This document shows, piece by piece, positions 6,700-13,245 of a stretch of 13,245 nt of DNA. Location of the stretch: assembly GCA_900768105.1 (NCBI GenBank), contig CAAGBQ010000099.1, positions 1 to 13,245 on the forward strand. Direction: 5' to 3'. Origin of the DNA: Oscillospiraceae bacterium (GTDB lineage Bacteria > Bacillota > Clostridia > Oscillospirales > Ruminococcaceae). Position 1 is the first letter of the stretch, and each line of letters begins with the position of its first letter. Position numbers and translations under genes: made by a program. Under the pieces are notes generated by a model. That model was not told where the DNA came from. It ran no database searches and saw nothing but the letters and a program-made list of their open reading frames with translations.

Positions 6700-7482
6700 C
6701 TATTTTGTGATGAAAGAACTGCCTTTCCATTCGGAATACGGCGAAATTTTGAGCATATCGCATACTGCCGGAGCAATATCAATAATGTTTGAGTGCTCAA
6801 AACGGGCTTTATCAACAGGGAATGAGGTGCTCAAAAGAATCGGGATAGTCATATCGCAATCGGCTTCGCTTCCGTGGGTAAACTCATGACCGCCGTGGTC
6901 GGCGGTTATAAGTACGGAATATTCTTCCGGCAAATCGGAAACGATTTCTTCAATGCAGGAAAAAGCGTGATATACAGCCTTTTTGTATTCTTCAGAACCC
7001 CATCCGTAAATATGCCCGACGGAATCCGTATTCTCTATATAAAGAAAAACAAAATCCGGAGCAGATTGCTTAATCAGGCTCTTTGCTTCTGCGGTAAGCG
7101 CCTCTGCGGAAGCTTCGCCGCCATAAACAACGCTGGAAATAAATTCGCCGCGGCTTAAAGAATACGGCTCGTAAATATCTTTAAGCTCACCCCAGCTGTA
7201 AAAGAAAGCGCTTGTTTTCTTCTGCTCGCGGAGCTGTTCAAAAAGTCCGTGGCGGCCGCCATTCTTCGGAACAAATTCGTTGCTTAAAACCCCGTGCTTC
7301 TCCGGCGTGCAGCTTTGCATAAGCGACATATGGCAGGGAAGAGTAACGGACGGAAAAACGGTTTTTGCACCGAAGGCACAGTACCATTCGGAGAAAATTT
7401 TTTGCGCAAACGGGTGCGGGCAGCTTTCCGCAAAATCCGGGCGCATTCCGTCGCACAAAATAAGCAGGACCTTGTTTTGCAT
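6700..7482 (-). CDS. Alkaline-phosphatase-superfamily phosphodiesterase (NPP-like), cytosolic
   Basis: Metal-dependent phosphoesterase of the type I phosphodiesterase/nucleotide pyrophosphatase family; natural substrate unknown. The 260-residue product starts at the ATG at 7482, 8 nt after AAGGAGG (7497-7491); an upstream frame extension lacks a ribosome binding site. Visible metal and catalytic residues: LCDGMRPDF with Asp11, FPSVTLP with the nucleophile Thr47, NTDSVGH with Asp153 and His157, TADHGGHEF with Asp195 and His196, and a later His (GSE context, 203). It begins MQNKVLLILCDG, so the first strand of the fold starts at once and no signal peptide is present; it should be cytosolic, unlike many family members. 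It is smaller than secreted NPPs (about 400 residues or more). It follows the exporter gene by 16 nt and is the last gene of that operon. Confidence 0.85.
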   Translation of the reverse strand: MQNKVLLILCDGMRPDFAESCPHPFAQKIFSEWYCAFGAKTVFPSVTLPCHMSLMQSCTPEKHGVLSNEFVPKNGGRHGLFEQLREQKKTSAFFYSWGELKDIYEPYSLSRGEFISSVVYGGEASAEALTAEAKSLIKQSAPDFVFLYIENTDSVGHIYGWGSEEYKKAVYHAFSCIEEIVSDLPEEYSVLITADHGGHEFTHGSEADCDMTIPILLSTSFPVDKARFEHSNIIDIAPAVCDMLKISPYSEWKGSSFITK

Positions 7483-7498
7483 ATAAAAAGCCTCCTTT

Positions 7499-9277
7499 TT
7501 ATATCGCGTATTGACTGGTATAAATCTGATAATAGAAGCCTTTCTTTGCAAGAAGTTCTTCGTGGCGGCCCGTTTCAACAATTTCTCCGTTGTTTATAAC
7601 AAGGATAAGGTCGGAATCCACTATGGTAGAAAGGCGATGGGCGATTACGAAGCAGGTTTTGCCCTTCATCAGCTTATCCATGGCTTTTTGAATAAGTATT
7701 TCCGTTCTTGTATCAACATTGGAGGTTGCTTCATCAAGAATAAGCAGCCGGTGGTCGGCAAGCAGCGCTCTTGCAATGGTCAAAAGCTGCTTTTGACCGC
7801 CGGAAATATTTGTGGTGTCGTCACCGATGACAGTATCGTAGCCCTTTGGCAGGGTGCAGATAAAGTGGTCGCAATATGCTTCGTCGCAGGCTTTAATAAT
7901 TTCGTCGCGGGTTGCGTCCGGCTTTCCGTAAGCTATGTTTTCGGCAACGGTTCCGTTAAACAGCCATGTATCCTGAAGAACCATCCCGAAAAGATTACGA
8001 ACTTCATTGCGAGAGATTTTGCCTATGTCATGGCCGTCGATGGTGATTTTTCCGCCGTCCGGGTCATAAAAACGCATAAGCAGGTTTACTATTGTGGTTT
8101 TACCTGCGCCGGTGGGACCGACTATGGCGACATTCTGGCCGTGCTTTACATCAAGATTAAGGTCCTTAATAAGCGGCTTTTCTTTGTCATAGGAAAAATC
8201 AACATGTTCAAATTTAATATCGCCGAGGATTTCTTCTCCGCCGAAGGTTCCATCACATTCCGGCTCTTCTTCGCGGTCAAGCAACGCAAAAACACGCTCG
8301 GAGGAGGTCACCGCACGCTGAAGGTTGCCGATAGCATCTGCAATATCCTCAAGCGGAGCGGCGATTTGCTTTGCAAACAGCACGATTGTTACAATAGTTC
8401 CTACGGAAACGCCTTTATTAAGGATAAGCCAACCGCCGAGAAGGTTTACCGCAACATATGCAAGCGCGTTTGTAAAGGTAATACAGGGTCTTACTGCGGA
8501 GGAAATAAAGTTGGCCTTTATTTCGGCATCCCGTTGCTTTTGGTTGATTTCTTCATGCTTTTTTATGGTTGCGGCTTCATAATTATATGCTTTTGTGGTG
8601 GCGTAGTTGGTATAGGTTTCTTCAACTACGGAATTAAGCCTGCCGGATTCTGTAAACATATTGTGAAAATATTTTTCGCTTATCTGCGAGATTTTTGAGG
8701 AAAGGAATACCGAAAGGGGAGTAATAACAAGCACCGCAAGGGCAAGCTGCCAGTTTTCAAAAAACATCAGCACCGTAATTACAAATATTTGCAAAAATCC
8801 GGTGGAAAGCGTTTCAATAAGGCTGTGGATAGAGGTTCCCATATGGGAAACATCGTCGGTCATCCTGCGAAGAATCTCTCCTACGGGAGTGTTATCAATA
8901 AATTTAATGGGGAGACGCTTGATTTTTTCCGAAATGCGGATTCTTATATTACAGGTAAAATAGCGGCTTACAACATTATTAAGAAGATACATATTGCCAA
9001 GGCGAACAAGGCTTAATGTAACATAGATTATTGCAAGAGGAACAAGCCCCTTTGCAATAAGCCCGACAAGGTCATCGGTAACAAGGTCGCCGGACCAGTA
9101 ATCATAAAGCTGCTGAATAAGATTGCCGAGGATTTTCGGCGCGGAAACCGTGCATAAAATCAGACAAAGGCAAAGAAAACAGGAAAGAATAAGCCAACCG
9201 CGAATCGGTTTTGCTTCTTTGAGTATGCGGCCGATTGCCTGCATTGTGCGCTTGCTGTTGCGTTTGTTTTCGTTCAT
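7499..9277 (-). CDS. ABC exporter half-transporter, catalytically canonical subunit
   Basis: A 592-residue type IV (exporter) half-transporter: six membrane helices in the first ~320 residues and an ATPase domain from about 350. It probably forms a heterodimer with the upstream gene product, in the manner of BmrCD, LmrCD or TM287/288, exporting lipid, drug or peptide; the substrate cannot be read from sequence. ATPase motifs are complete: Walker A GPTGAGKT (387-394), Q-loop Gln435 in MVLQDTWLFNGTVAENIAYG, signature NISGGQKQ (490-497), Walker B LLILDEATSNVD with catalytic Glu516, and H-loop His547 in VIAHRLSTI. The signature Ile in place of Leu is mild. The ATG at 9277 overlaps the TGA of the preceding gene as ATGA, so the two are translationally coupled, and the phosphodiesterase gene follows after 16 nt. 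Confidence 0.93.
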   Translation of the reverse strand: MNENKRNSKRTMQAIGRILKEAKPIRGWLILSCFLCLCLILCTVSAPKILGNLIQQLYDYWSGDLVTDDLVGLIAKGLVPLAIIYVTLSLVRLGNMYLLNNVVSRYFTCNIRIRISEKIKRLPIKFIDNTPVGEILRRMTDDVSHMGTSIHSLIETLSTGFLQIFVITVLMFFENWQLALAVLVITPLSVFLSSKISQISEKYFHNMFTESGRLNSVVEETYTNYATTKAYNYEAATIKKHEEINQKQRDAEIKANFISSAVRPCITFTNALAYVAVNLLGGWLILNKGVSVGTIVTIVLFAKQIAAPLEDIADAIGNLQRAVTSSERVFALLDREEEPECDGTFGGEEILGDIKFEHVDFSYDKEKPLIKDLNLDVKHGQNVAIVGPTGAGKTTIVNLLMRFYDPDGGKITIDGHDIGKISRNEVRNLFGMVLQDTWLFNGTVAENIAYGKPDATRDEIIKACDEAYCDHFICTLPKGYDTVIGDDTTNISGGQKQLLTIARALLADHRLLILDEATSNVDTRTEILIQKAMDKLMKGKTCFVIAHRLSTIVDSDLILVINNGEIVETGRHEELLAKKGFYYQIYTSQYAI

Positions 9278-10998
9278 TTTTCCGCACCTCCCGTTTGAGA
9301 GGCGTAAATCTCTTTATAAATTTTGCAGCGGGAAAGAAGTTCTTCATGCTTTCCGCTGTCCACAAGGCGGCCGTTATCCATAACAAAGATAACATCGCTG
9401 CTCATGGCGGAGGTTACGCGCTGTGTAATAACAATTTGCGTGCGGCCCTTTGCCTTTTCCGCAAGCTTTGTGCGGAGATTTGCCTCCGTAAGGAAATCAA
9501 GTGCGGAAAAGCTGTCGTCGAATATGTAAATCGGTGCATTTTTGATGATTGCGCGTGCAATGGAAAGGCGCTGCTTTTGTCCGCCGGAAAGGTTTTTACC
9601 TGCCTGATTAAGCTCGTGGTCATATCCGTTTTCAAGGCCGTTTACAAAGGAGGAAAGCTCCGCAATATAAGCGGCTTCATGAATTTCGTCCTCGGTCGCG
9701 TCCGGTTTGCCCATAAGGATATTTTCCTTTATTGTGCCGGCATAGATAGACGAGTTTTGTAAAACACAGCTTATGTTTTGGCGCACTGTTTTGTGGCTCA
9801 AGGTGGAGGTGGCGCGGCCGTCATAATAGATAGCGCCTTCCGTAGGCATACGGAAGCAGAGCATAAGAGAAACCAAAGTGGATTTACCGCTGCCCGTGCC
9901 GCCGATTACGGCAACCTTCTGCCCGGCCTTTATGTGCATTGTAATGTCGCTTACGGCGGGTTTGGAAGCGCCTTCGTATTTAAAGGTTGCATGGTCAAAA
10001 ACAATATCGCCGGAAAAGGTAATATCCTCTTCCGGAATTTTATCGTCTATGCCTTCGGCATCAATGACCTGTGCAATGCGGTCTGCGGCAACCTTTGCGT
10101 GCGGCGCCATAATAATGGCAAACGCAACGGTAAGCATACCATTCATAACAAGAGTAACATATTGAATAATTGCAAAAATATCGCCTGCACTGACGGCGTT
10201 TAATCCTTGCTCCATACGAAAAGCACCGGCATAAACAATAAGCACCACGGAAATATTGAGCACCAGCATGGCAAGCGGCGCAACAACGCCCATGCTTACA
10301 TTTGCATTGATGATATTTTCCGCCATGACTTTTGTGGCTTCGGCAATTTTGTTGTGCTCTTTATTCTCGTTGTCAAAAGCACGGATAACGCGGATTCCGC
10401 GAAGGCGTTCGCGCATAATTCCGTTTTGCTTGTCAATATATCCGTCGGAAATGCGCCAAAGCGGCTCGATTTTTCTGCCGATGATAACAACCGCAACAAA
10501 TACAATCGGGACAAGCAAAAGAACTATGCATGAAAGCAGCACATCCTTTCGGAAAGAAAGGAAAACGCCGCCGATAAAGAGCACCGGAACGGAAACAATG
10601 CTGCTGGAAAGCATGGAGGCAATCCAGCTCAAGGTTTCGGTATCGTGGGTGGAACGGGTAACAAGGGCAGCGGTGCCAAGCTCACTCATTTCGCTGAAGG
10701 TCATGGTATTAACCTTCGCAAAAACAACACGGCGAAGGTCACAGCAAAAGCCGGAGGTGACCTCCGCGCTGTATTTTCTTCCTATAAGGACGGTAATAAG
10801 TCCAAAAACCGCAACAATCAACATATATAAACAGTATTTTTTTATATAATTCATATCCGAATTATAAATACCGTTATCCACAATGCTGCTCATAAGTGTC
10901 GGCAGCATAAGATCGCATACGGTGGCGACTGCGGTAAAAAACGCCGCGCATACAAGCCTTCCCCTATAAGGGAGAAGATAAACGAGAATTTTTTTCAT
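9274..10998 (-). CDS. ABC exporter half-transporter, degenerate-site subunit
   Basis: A 574-residue half-transporter with six membrane helices (from YLLPYRGRLVCAAFF onward) and a C-terminal ATPase domain. Walker A GGTGSGKST (366-374), Q-loop Gln414 and signature LSGGQ (470-474) are normal. Walker B reads IYIFDDSFSALD, with Asp495 where the catalytic Glu is expected, and the switch His is Gln526 (VITQRV). These two changes are the hallmark of the degenerate subunit of heterodimeric exporters: its own ATP site binds but hardly hydrolyses nucleotide, while its intact LSGGQ completes the active site of the partner. I chose the ATG at 10998 (MKKILVYLLPYRG), with GAGG 5 nt upstream. The open frame extends to 11154, but that would run through the predicted promoters. 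Confidence 0.92.
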   Translation of the reverse strand: MKKILVYLLPYRGRLVCAAFFTAVATVCDLMLPTLMSSIVDNGIYNSDMNYIKKYCLYMLIVAVFGLITVLIGRKYSAEVTSGFCCDLRRVVFAKVNTMTFSEMSELGTAALVTRSTHDTETLSWIASMLSSSIVSVPVLFIGGVFLSFRKDVLLSCIVLLLVPIVFVAVVIIGRKIEPLWRISDGYIDKQNGIMRERLRGIRVIRAFDNENKEHNKIAEATKVMAENIINANVSMGVVAPLAMLVLNISVVLIVYAGAFRMEQGLNAVSAGDIFAIIQYVTLVMNGMLTVAFAIIMAPHAKVAADRIAQVIDAEGIDDKIPEEDITFSGDIVFDHATFKYEGASKPAVSDITMHIKAGQKVAVIGGTGSGKSTLVSLMLCFRMPTEGAIYYDGRATSTLSHKTVRQNISCVLQNSSIYAGTIKENILMGKPDATEDEIHEAAYIAELSSFVNGLENGYDHELNQAGKNLSGGQKQRLSIARAIIKNAPIYIFDDSFSALDFLTEANLRTKLAEKAKGRTQIVITQRVTSAMSSDVIFVMDNGRLVDSGKHEELLSRCKIYKEIYASQTGGAEK

Positions 10999-11032
10999 TT
11001 CTACCTCAAAAGCAAAAGCTTTTTGTACGATG

Positions 11033-11059
11033 GCTTCGCAAAGGGGGAATTTGCAAAGC
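11033..11059 (-). promoter_or_regulatory. Leader hairpin of the ABC-exporter operon
   Basis: On the minus strand GCTTTGCAAA (11059-11050) pairs with TTTGCGAAGC (11042-11033) over 10 bp with one wobble pair, leaving a C-rich 7-nt loop TTCCCCC. It lies downstream of both predicted promoters and about 35 nt before the start codon. No T-tract follows directly. It may be a regulator operator (the two arms form an inverted repeat) or an RNA control element. Confidence 0.5.
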
Positions 11060-11073
11060 GGGAAAGTTATACG

Positions 11074-11082
11074 ATTATACCA
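11074..11082 (-). promoter_or_regulatory. Possible second promoter (extended -10) of the ABC operon
   Basis: On the minus strand TGGTATAAT (11082-11074) is a perfect -10 with TG extension. The matching -35 position (TTTCTC, 17 nt upstream) is poor. It would start transcription about 28 nt downstream of the stronger promoter. Confidence 0.4.
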
Positions 11083-11101
11083 TTTGAAACGAACAAGAGA
11101 A

Positions 11102-11130
11102 AGTATATCATAATAGCATCCTTTTTTCAA
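11102..11130 (-). promoter_or_regulatory. Main sigma-A promoter of the ABC-exporter operon
   Basis: On the minus strand -35 TTGAAA (11130-11125), 17-nt spacer, and -10 TATACT (11107-11102) preceded by TGA (extended -10). It predicts a leader of about 95-100 nt before the ATG at 10998. Confidence 0.7.
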
Positions 11131-11211
11131 TCCCGCCGCTGTATAAAAATGCAAAGCGCCGTTGGTACGGAACTTTTTAAAAAATTATTGCGAAAAAATG
11201 CAAAAAGGATG

Positions 11212-11240
11212 TTGACAAATTCTTTTTGGTGTGGTATTAT
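11212..11240 (+). promoter_or_regulatory. Strong promoter of the tRNA-Thr/tRNA-Tyr unit
   Basis: A perfect -35 TTGACA (11212-11217), a 17-nt spacer and -10 TATTAT (11235-11240) preceded by TGG (extended -10). It lies about 20 nt before tRNA-Thr and points away from the ABC operon promoter. Confidence 0.85.
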
Positions 11241-11260
11241 AACACTTGTCGTTGAGATGT

Positions 11261-11336
11261 GCTGGTATAGCTCAGTTGGTAGAGCAGCTGATTTGTAATC
11301 AGCAGGTCGGGGGTTCGAGTCCGTCTACCAGCTCCA
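11261..11336 (+). tRNA. tRNA-Thr (anticodon TGT)
   Basis: A complete 76-nt cloverleaf with encoded CCA. The acceptor stem GCTGGTA pairs with TACCAGC (11326-11332). The anticodon stem GCTGA/TCAGC closes the loop TTTGTAA with anticodon TGT at 11294-11296, reading ACA. The D-arm (AGCTCAGTTGGTAGAGC) and T-loop (TTCGAGT) are standard. Confidence 0.97.
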
Positions 11337-11371
11337 CCAAACATCAAGGCGGTAAATTGAATAATTTATAT

Positions 11372-11456
11372 GGGAGTGTACCCAAGCGGCCAAAGGGGGC
11401 AGACTGTAAATCTGTTGTCAGTGACTACGGTGGTTCGAACCCACCCGCTCCCACCA
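11372..11456 (+). tRNA. tRNA-Tyr (anticodon GTA)
   Basis: An 85-nt class II tRNA with encoded CCA. The acceptor stem GGGAGTG pairs with CGCTCCC (11446-11452, one wobble). The anticodon stem GCAGA/TCTGT closes the loop CTGTAAA with anticodon GTA at 11406-11408. The long variable arm and the T-loop TTCGAAC fit bacterial tRNA-Tyr. It lies 35 nt after tRNA-Thr and is presumably cut from the same transcript. Confidence 0.97.
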
Positions 11457-11457
11457 A

Positions 11458-11493
11458 AAACAACAGGCTTTTTTGAAGGCTTGTTGTTTTTTT
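11458..11493 (+). terminator. Rho-independent terminator of the tRNA unit
   Basis: AAACAACAGGC (11458-11468) pairs with GCTTGTTGTTT (11479-11489), 11 bp with one G-T pair and a 10-nt loop, running into a T-tract (to 11493). It begins two bases after the tRNA-Tyr CCA. Confidence 0.87.
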
Positions 11494-11543
11494 ATTTGCT
11501 TTTTTGGGCAAGCGGCCTTGTTTGCCTAAAATTTGTACACATC

Positions 11544-11580
11544 AAAGCTCCGTGACTGAATTTTGGTCACGGAGCTTTTT
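11544..11580 (+). terminator. Second, perfect rho-independent terminator
   Basis: AAAGCTCCGTGAC (11544-11556) and GTCACGGAGCTTT (11566-11578) form a perfect 13-bp stem with a 9-nt loop, followed by further T residues. It lies about 50 nt after the first terminator with no gene between, so it acts as a backup or ends an unseen short transcript. The stem is symmetrical enough to work on the minus strand too, though with a weak T-tract there. Confidence 0.8.
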
Positions 11581-11587
11581 CTGTTGA

Positions 11588-11615
11588 TTGTAAATGAGCA
11601 AAAACAGGATATAAT
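11588..11615 (+). promoter_or_regulatory. Probable promoter of the oleate hydratase gene
   Basis: -35 TTGTAA (11588-11593), 16-nt spacer, and a perfect -10 TATAAT (11610-11615). It lies just after the second terminator, and transcription would start about 30 nt before the ATG. Confidence 0.6.
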
Positions 11616-11650
11616 GAAGCCATAAGATAAATTTCAGGAGGCTTTCATTT

Positions 11651-13245
11651 ATGTATTATTCAGCAGGAACTTATGAATCTTTTGCTCATCCGGAAAAACC
11701 GAAGGGCGTTGATAAAAAATCCGCTTATATTATTGGAACCGGTCTTGCCGGTCTTACCGCGGCGTTCTATCTTGTGCGCGACGGTCAGATGAAGGGCGAG
11801 CGCATTCATCTTCTTGAAAAGCTGGAGCTTGCCGGCGGAAGCTGCGACGGACGCAAGGATATAACAAAGGGATTTTATATGCGCGGCGGCAGGGAAATGG
11901 ATAACCATTTCGAGGTTATGTGGGACACCTTCCGCGATGTTCCTTCCATTGAAACACCCGGTGTTTCCGTTTTGGACGAATATTATTGGCTTAATAAGCA
12001 CGACCCGAACTATTCTCTTTGCCGCGCAACTGTAAACCGCGGCAAAGACGCCCACACCGATAAGCAGTTTAAGCTTGATAAAGAATCCGCAATGGCTCTT
12101 TCAAAGCTGTTTATAACTCCGGAAGAGCAGCTTGAGGGCAAAAAAATTTCCGATGTTTTGCCGGATTCCTTCTGGGAAACGAACTTCTGGCTCTATTGGC
12201 AGACAATGTTTGCATTTCAGCGCTGGTCAAGCGCCCTGGAGATGAAACGCTATCTTTGCCGTTATGTTCACCATATTGACGGCTTGCCGGATTTCAGCGC
12301 TCTGCGCTTTACAAAATATAACCAGTACGAAAGCATGATTTTGCCGCTTGTAAAGTATCTTGAAGCGCACGGCGTAGCAATCGAATACGGAATGGATGTA
12401 AAAAATGTAATTATTGAAACTTCCGGCAATAAAAAGATTGCAAAGCAGATTGTTTATGTAAAGGACGGAAAAGAGCAGGCAATAAACCTTACAGAGGACG
12501 ACCTTGTATTTATTACAAACGGCTGCTGCACAGATACCTCCTGCTATGGTGACCAAACCCACGCGCCGGACCTTTCCGGAATCGAAAACGGAAAGGGAGA
12601 ATCGTGGGATATGTGGAAGGCAATCGCCGCACAGGCAAAGCACGGCGAATTCGGCAATCCGGAAGCGTTTTGCAGCAATGTGGATGCCACCAACTGGATG
12701 AGCGCCACCGTTGCAACCTCCGATGAGGAAGTAATCAAGCACATTATGAGCGTTTGCAAACGCGACCCGCGCGAAGGCAAGGTTACAACCGGCGGAATCG
12801 TCACTGTAAAGGACAGCACCGATAACTGGTACCTTTCCTGGACAATAAACCGCCAGCCGCAGTTTAAATCTCAAGATAAAAATATGGTTCTTGTTTGGCT
12901 GTATTCGCTTAATACCAACAAAAAGGGCAATTATGTAAAGAAAGCAATGCGCGACTGTACCGGAGAGGAGGTTTGCCGCGAGTGGCTTTATCACATCGGC
13001 GTGCCGGAAGACAGAATTGCGGACCTTGCGAAAAACGCCTGCAATACCACAACCTGCTTTATGCCATATATCAACGCATTTTTCCAGCCGAGAAAGAATT
13101 CCGACCGCCCGAAGGTCGTTCCGGACGGCGCAGTAAACTTTGCGTTCATCGGTCAGTTTGCGGAAACTCCACGCGACACAATTTTTACCACCGAATATTC
13201 CATGCGTACCGGTATGGAATCCGTCTATACGCTGCTTGATGTTGA
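11651..13245 (+). CDS. ohyA: Oleate hydratase (MCRA family), 3' end missing
   Basis: FAD-dependent hydratase that adds water across the cis-9 double bond of oleate and related unsaturated fatty acids, giving 10-hydroxy acids; it detoxifies host or dietary fatty acids in gut bacteria. 531 codons are present; the family is usually near 590 residues, so about 60 C-terminal residues lie beyond the contig edge. It shows the dinucleotide fold YIIGTGLAGLTAAFYLVRDG (26-45), the acidic LLEKLELAGGSCDG (54-67), and RGGREM (78-83), followed by the family-typical FQRWSSALEMKRYL. Glu82 and Tyr201 coincide in numbering with the catalytic residues described for Staphylococcus aureus OhyA, as I recall them. 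The ATG at 11651 follows AGGAGG with 9 nt. No signal peptide is seen. It is transcribed alone from its own promoter. Confidence 0.96.
   Translation, partial: MYYSAGTYESFAHPEKPKGVDKKSAYIIGTGLAGLTAAFYLVRDGQMKGERIHLLEKLELAGGSCDGRKDITKGFYMRGGREMDNHFEVMWDTFRDVPSIETPGVSVLDEYYWLNKHDPNYSLCRATVNRGKDAHTDKQFKLDKESAMALSKLFITPEEQLEGKKISDVLPDSFWETNFWLYWQTMFAFQRWSSALEMKRYLCRYVHHIDGLPDFSALRFTKYNQYESMILPLVKYLEAHGVAIEYGMDVKNVIIETSGNKKIAKQIVYVKDGKEQAINLTEDDLVFITNGCCTDTSCYGDQTHAPDLSGIENGKGESWDMWKAIAAQAKHGEFGNPEAFCSNVDATNWMSATVATSDEEVIKHIMSVCKRDPREGKVTTGGIVTVKDSTDNWYLSWTINRQPQFKSQDKNMVLVWLYSLNTNKKGNYVKKAMRDCTGEEVCREWLYHIGVPEDRIADLAKNACNTTTCFMPYINAFFQPRKNSDRPKVVPDGAVNFAFIGQFAETPRDTIFTTEYSMRTGMESVYTLLDV

Noticed and set aside
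7511..8698. 395-codon plus-strand open frame
   Set aside because: Shadow of the canonical ABC subunit; composition is that expected from the opposite strand of a conserved transporter gene.
10999..11154. N-terminal extension of the degenerate ABC subunit to an ATG at 11154
   Set aside because: The extension spans both predicted promoters and has no transporter-like sequence; the ATG at 10998 has a GAGG and the usual MKK start.
11246..11476. Short plus-strand ORFs across the tRNA region
   Set aside because: They are translations of tRNA-Thr and tRNA-Tyr sequence, a common false call.
12227..12994. 255-codon minus-strand open frame
   Set aside because: Antisense to oleate hydratase, whose motifs run through the whole region.
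1..13245. CRISPR arrays, insertion sequences, phage genes or toxin-antitoxin pairs
   Set aside because: No regularly spaced direct repeats, transposase or integrase motifs, or small paired toxin/antitoxin ORFs with RBS were found on either strand.

Overview
The window looks like about 13.2 kb of a chromosomal contig from an endospore-forming, anaerobic Clostridia-type Firmicute, probably from a short-read gut or rumen assembly. The evidence is a spoIIR gene, strong AGGAGG-type ribosome binding sites, TTG starts, sigma-A-like promoters, an MEP-pathway kinase (ispE), a membrane pyrophosphatase and an oleate hydratase. The first 21 bases are not biological: they match the 3' end of the Illumina TruSeq read-1 adapter, so the contig begins with untrimmed adapter fused into hppA. 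I saw no insertion sequence, CRISPR array or phage gene.

Layout. (1) 22-1222, minus: 5' two-thirds of hppA, with its own promoter and a leader hairpin. (2) 6549 down to 1548, minus: a tight six-gene cluster, transcribed in this order: a PHP-fold histidinol-phosphatase-like protein that has lost most of its metal ligands; an Lrp/AsnC regulator; a fold-type-I aminotransferase; an unusual one-chain fusion of IspE with a ProX/YbaK-type Ala-tRNA(Pro) deacylase domain; a GNAT acetyltransferase; and spoIIR, which has a sigma-F-like promoter of its own. (3) 10998 down to 6700, minus: a heterodimeric ABC exporter pair, with one subunit carrying a degenerate ATP site, followed by a cytosolic alkaline-phosphatase-superfamily phosphodiesterase and a clear terminator. 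(4) 11212-11580, plus: a strong promoter, tRNA-Thr(TGT), tRNA-Tyr(GTA) and two successive terminators. (5) 11651 to the end, plus: oleate hydratase, cut by the right contig edge.

How the genes work together. Stop codons, Shine-Dalgarno sequences and start codons overlap repeatedly in blocks 2 and 3 (8-nt overlap Lrp/aminotransferase, abutting TAA-ATG between the fusion and GNAT, ATGA between the two ABC genes), which indicates translational coupling. The Lrp-aminotransferase pair resembles the alaR-alaT (yugG-yugH) arrangement of Bacillus. It sits directly upstream of a domain predicted to clear Ala-tRNA(Pro), so an alanine-related theme is plausible but unproven. The most unusual items are the IspE-ProX fusion, the ligand-poor PHP protein heading that operon, and the exporter-phosphodiesterase operon.
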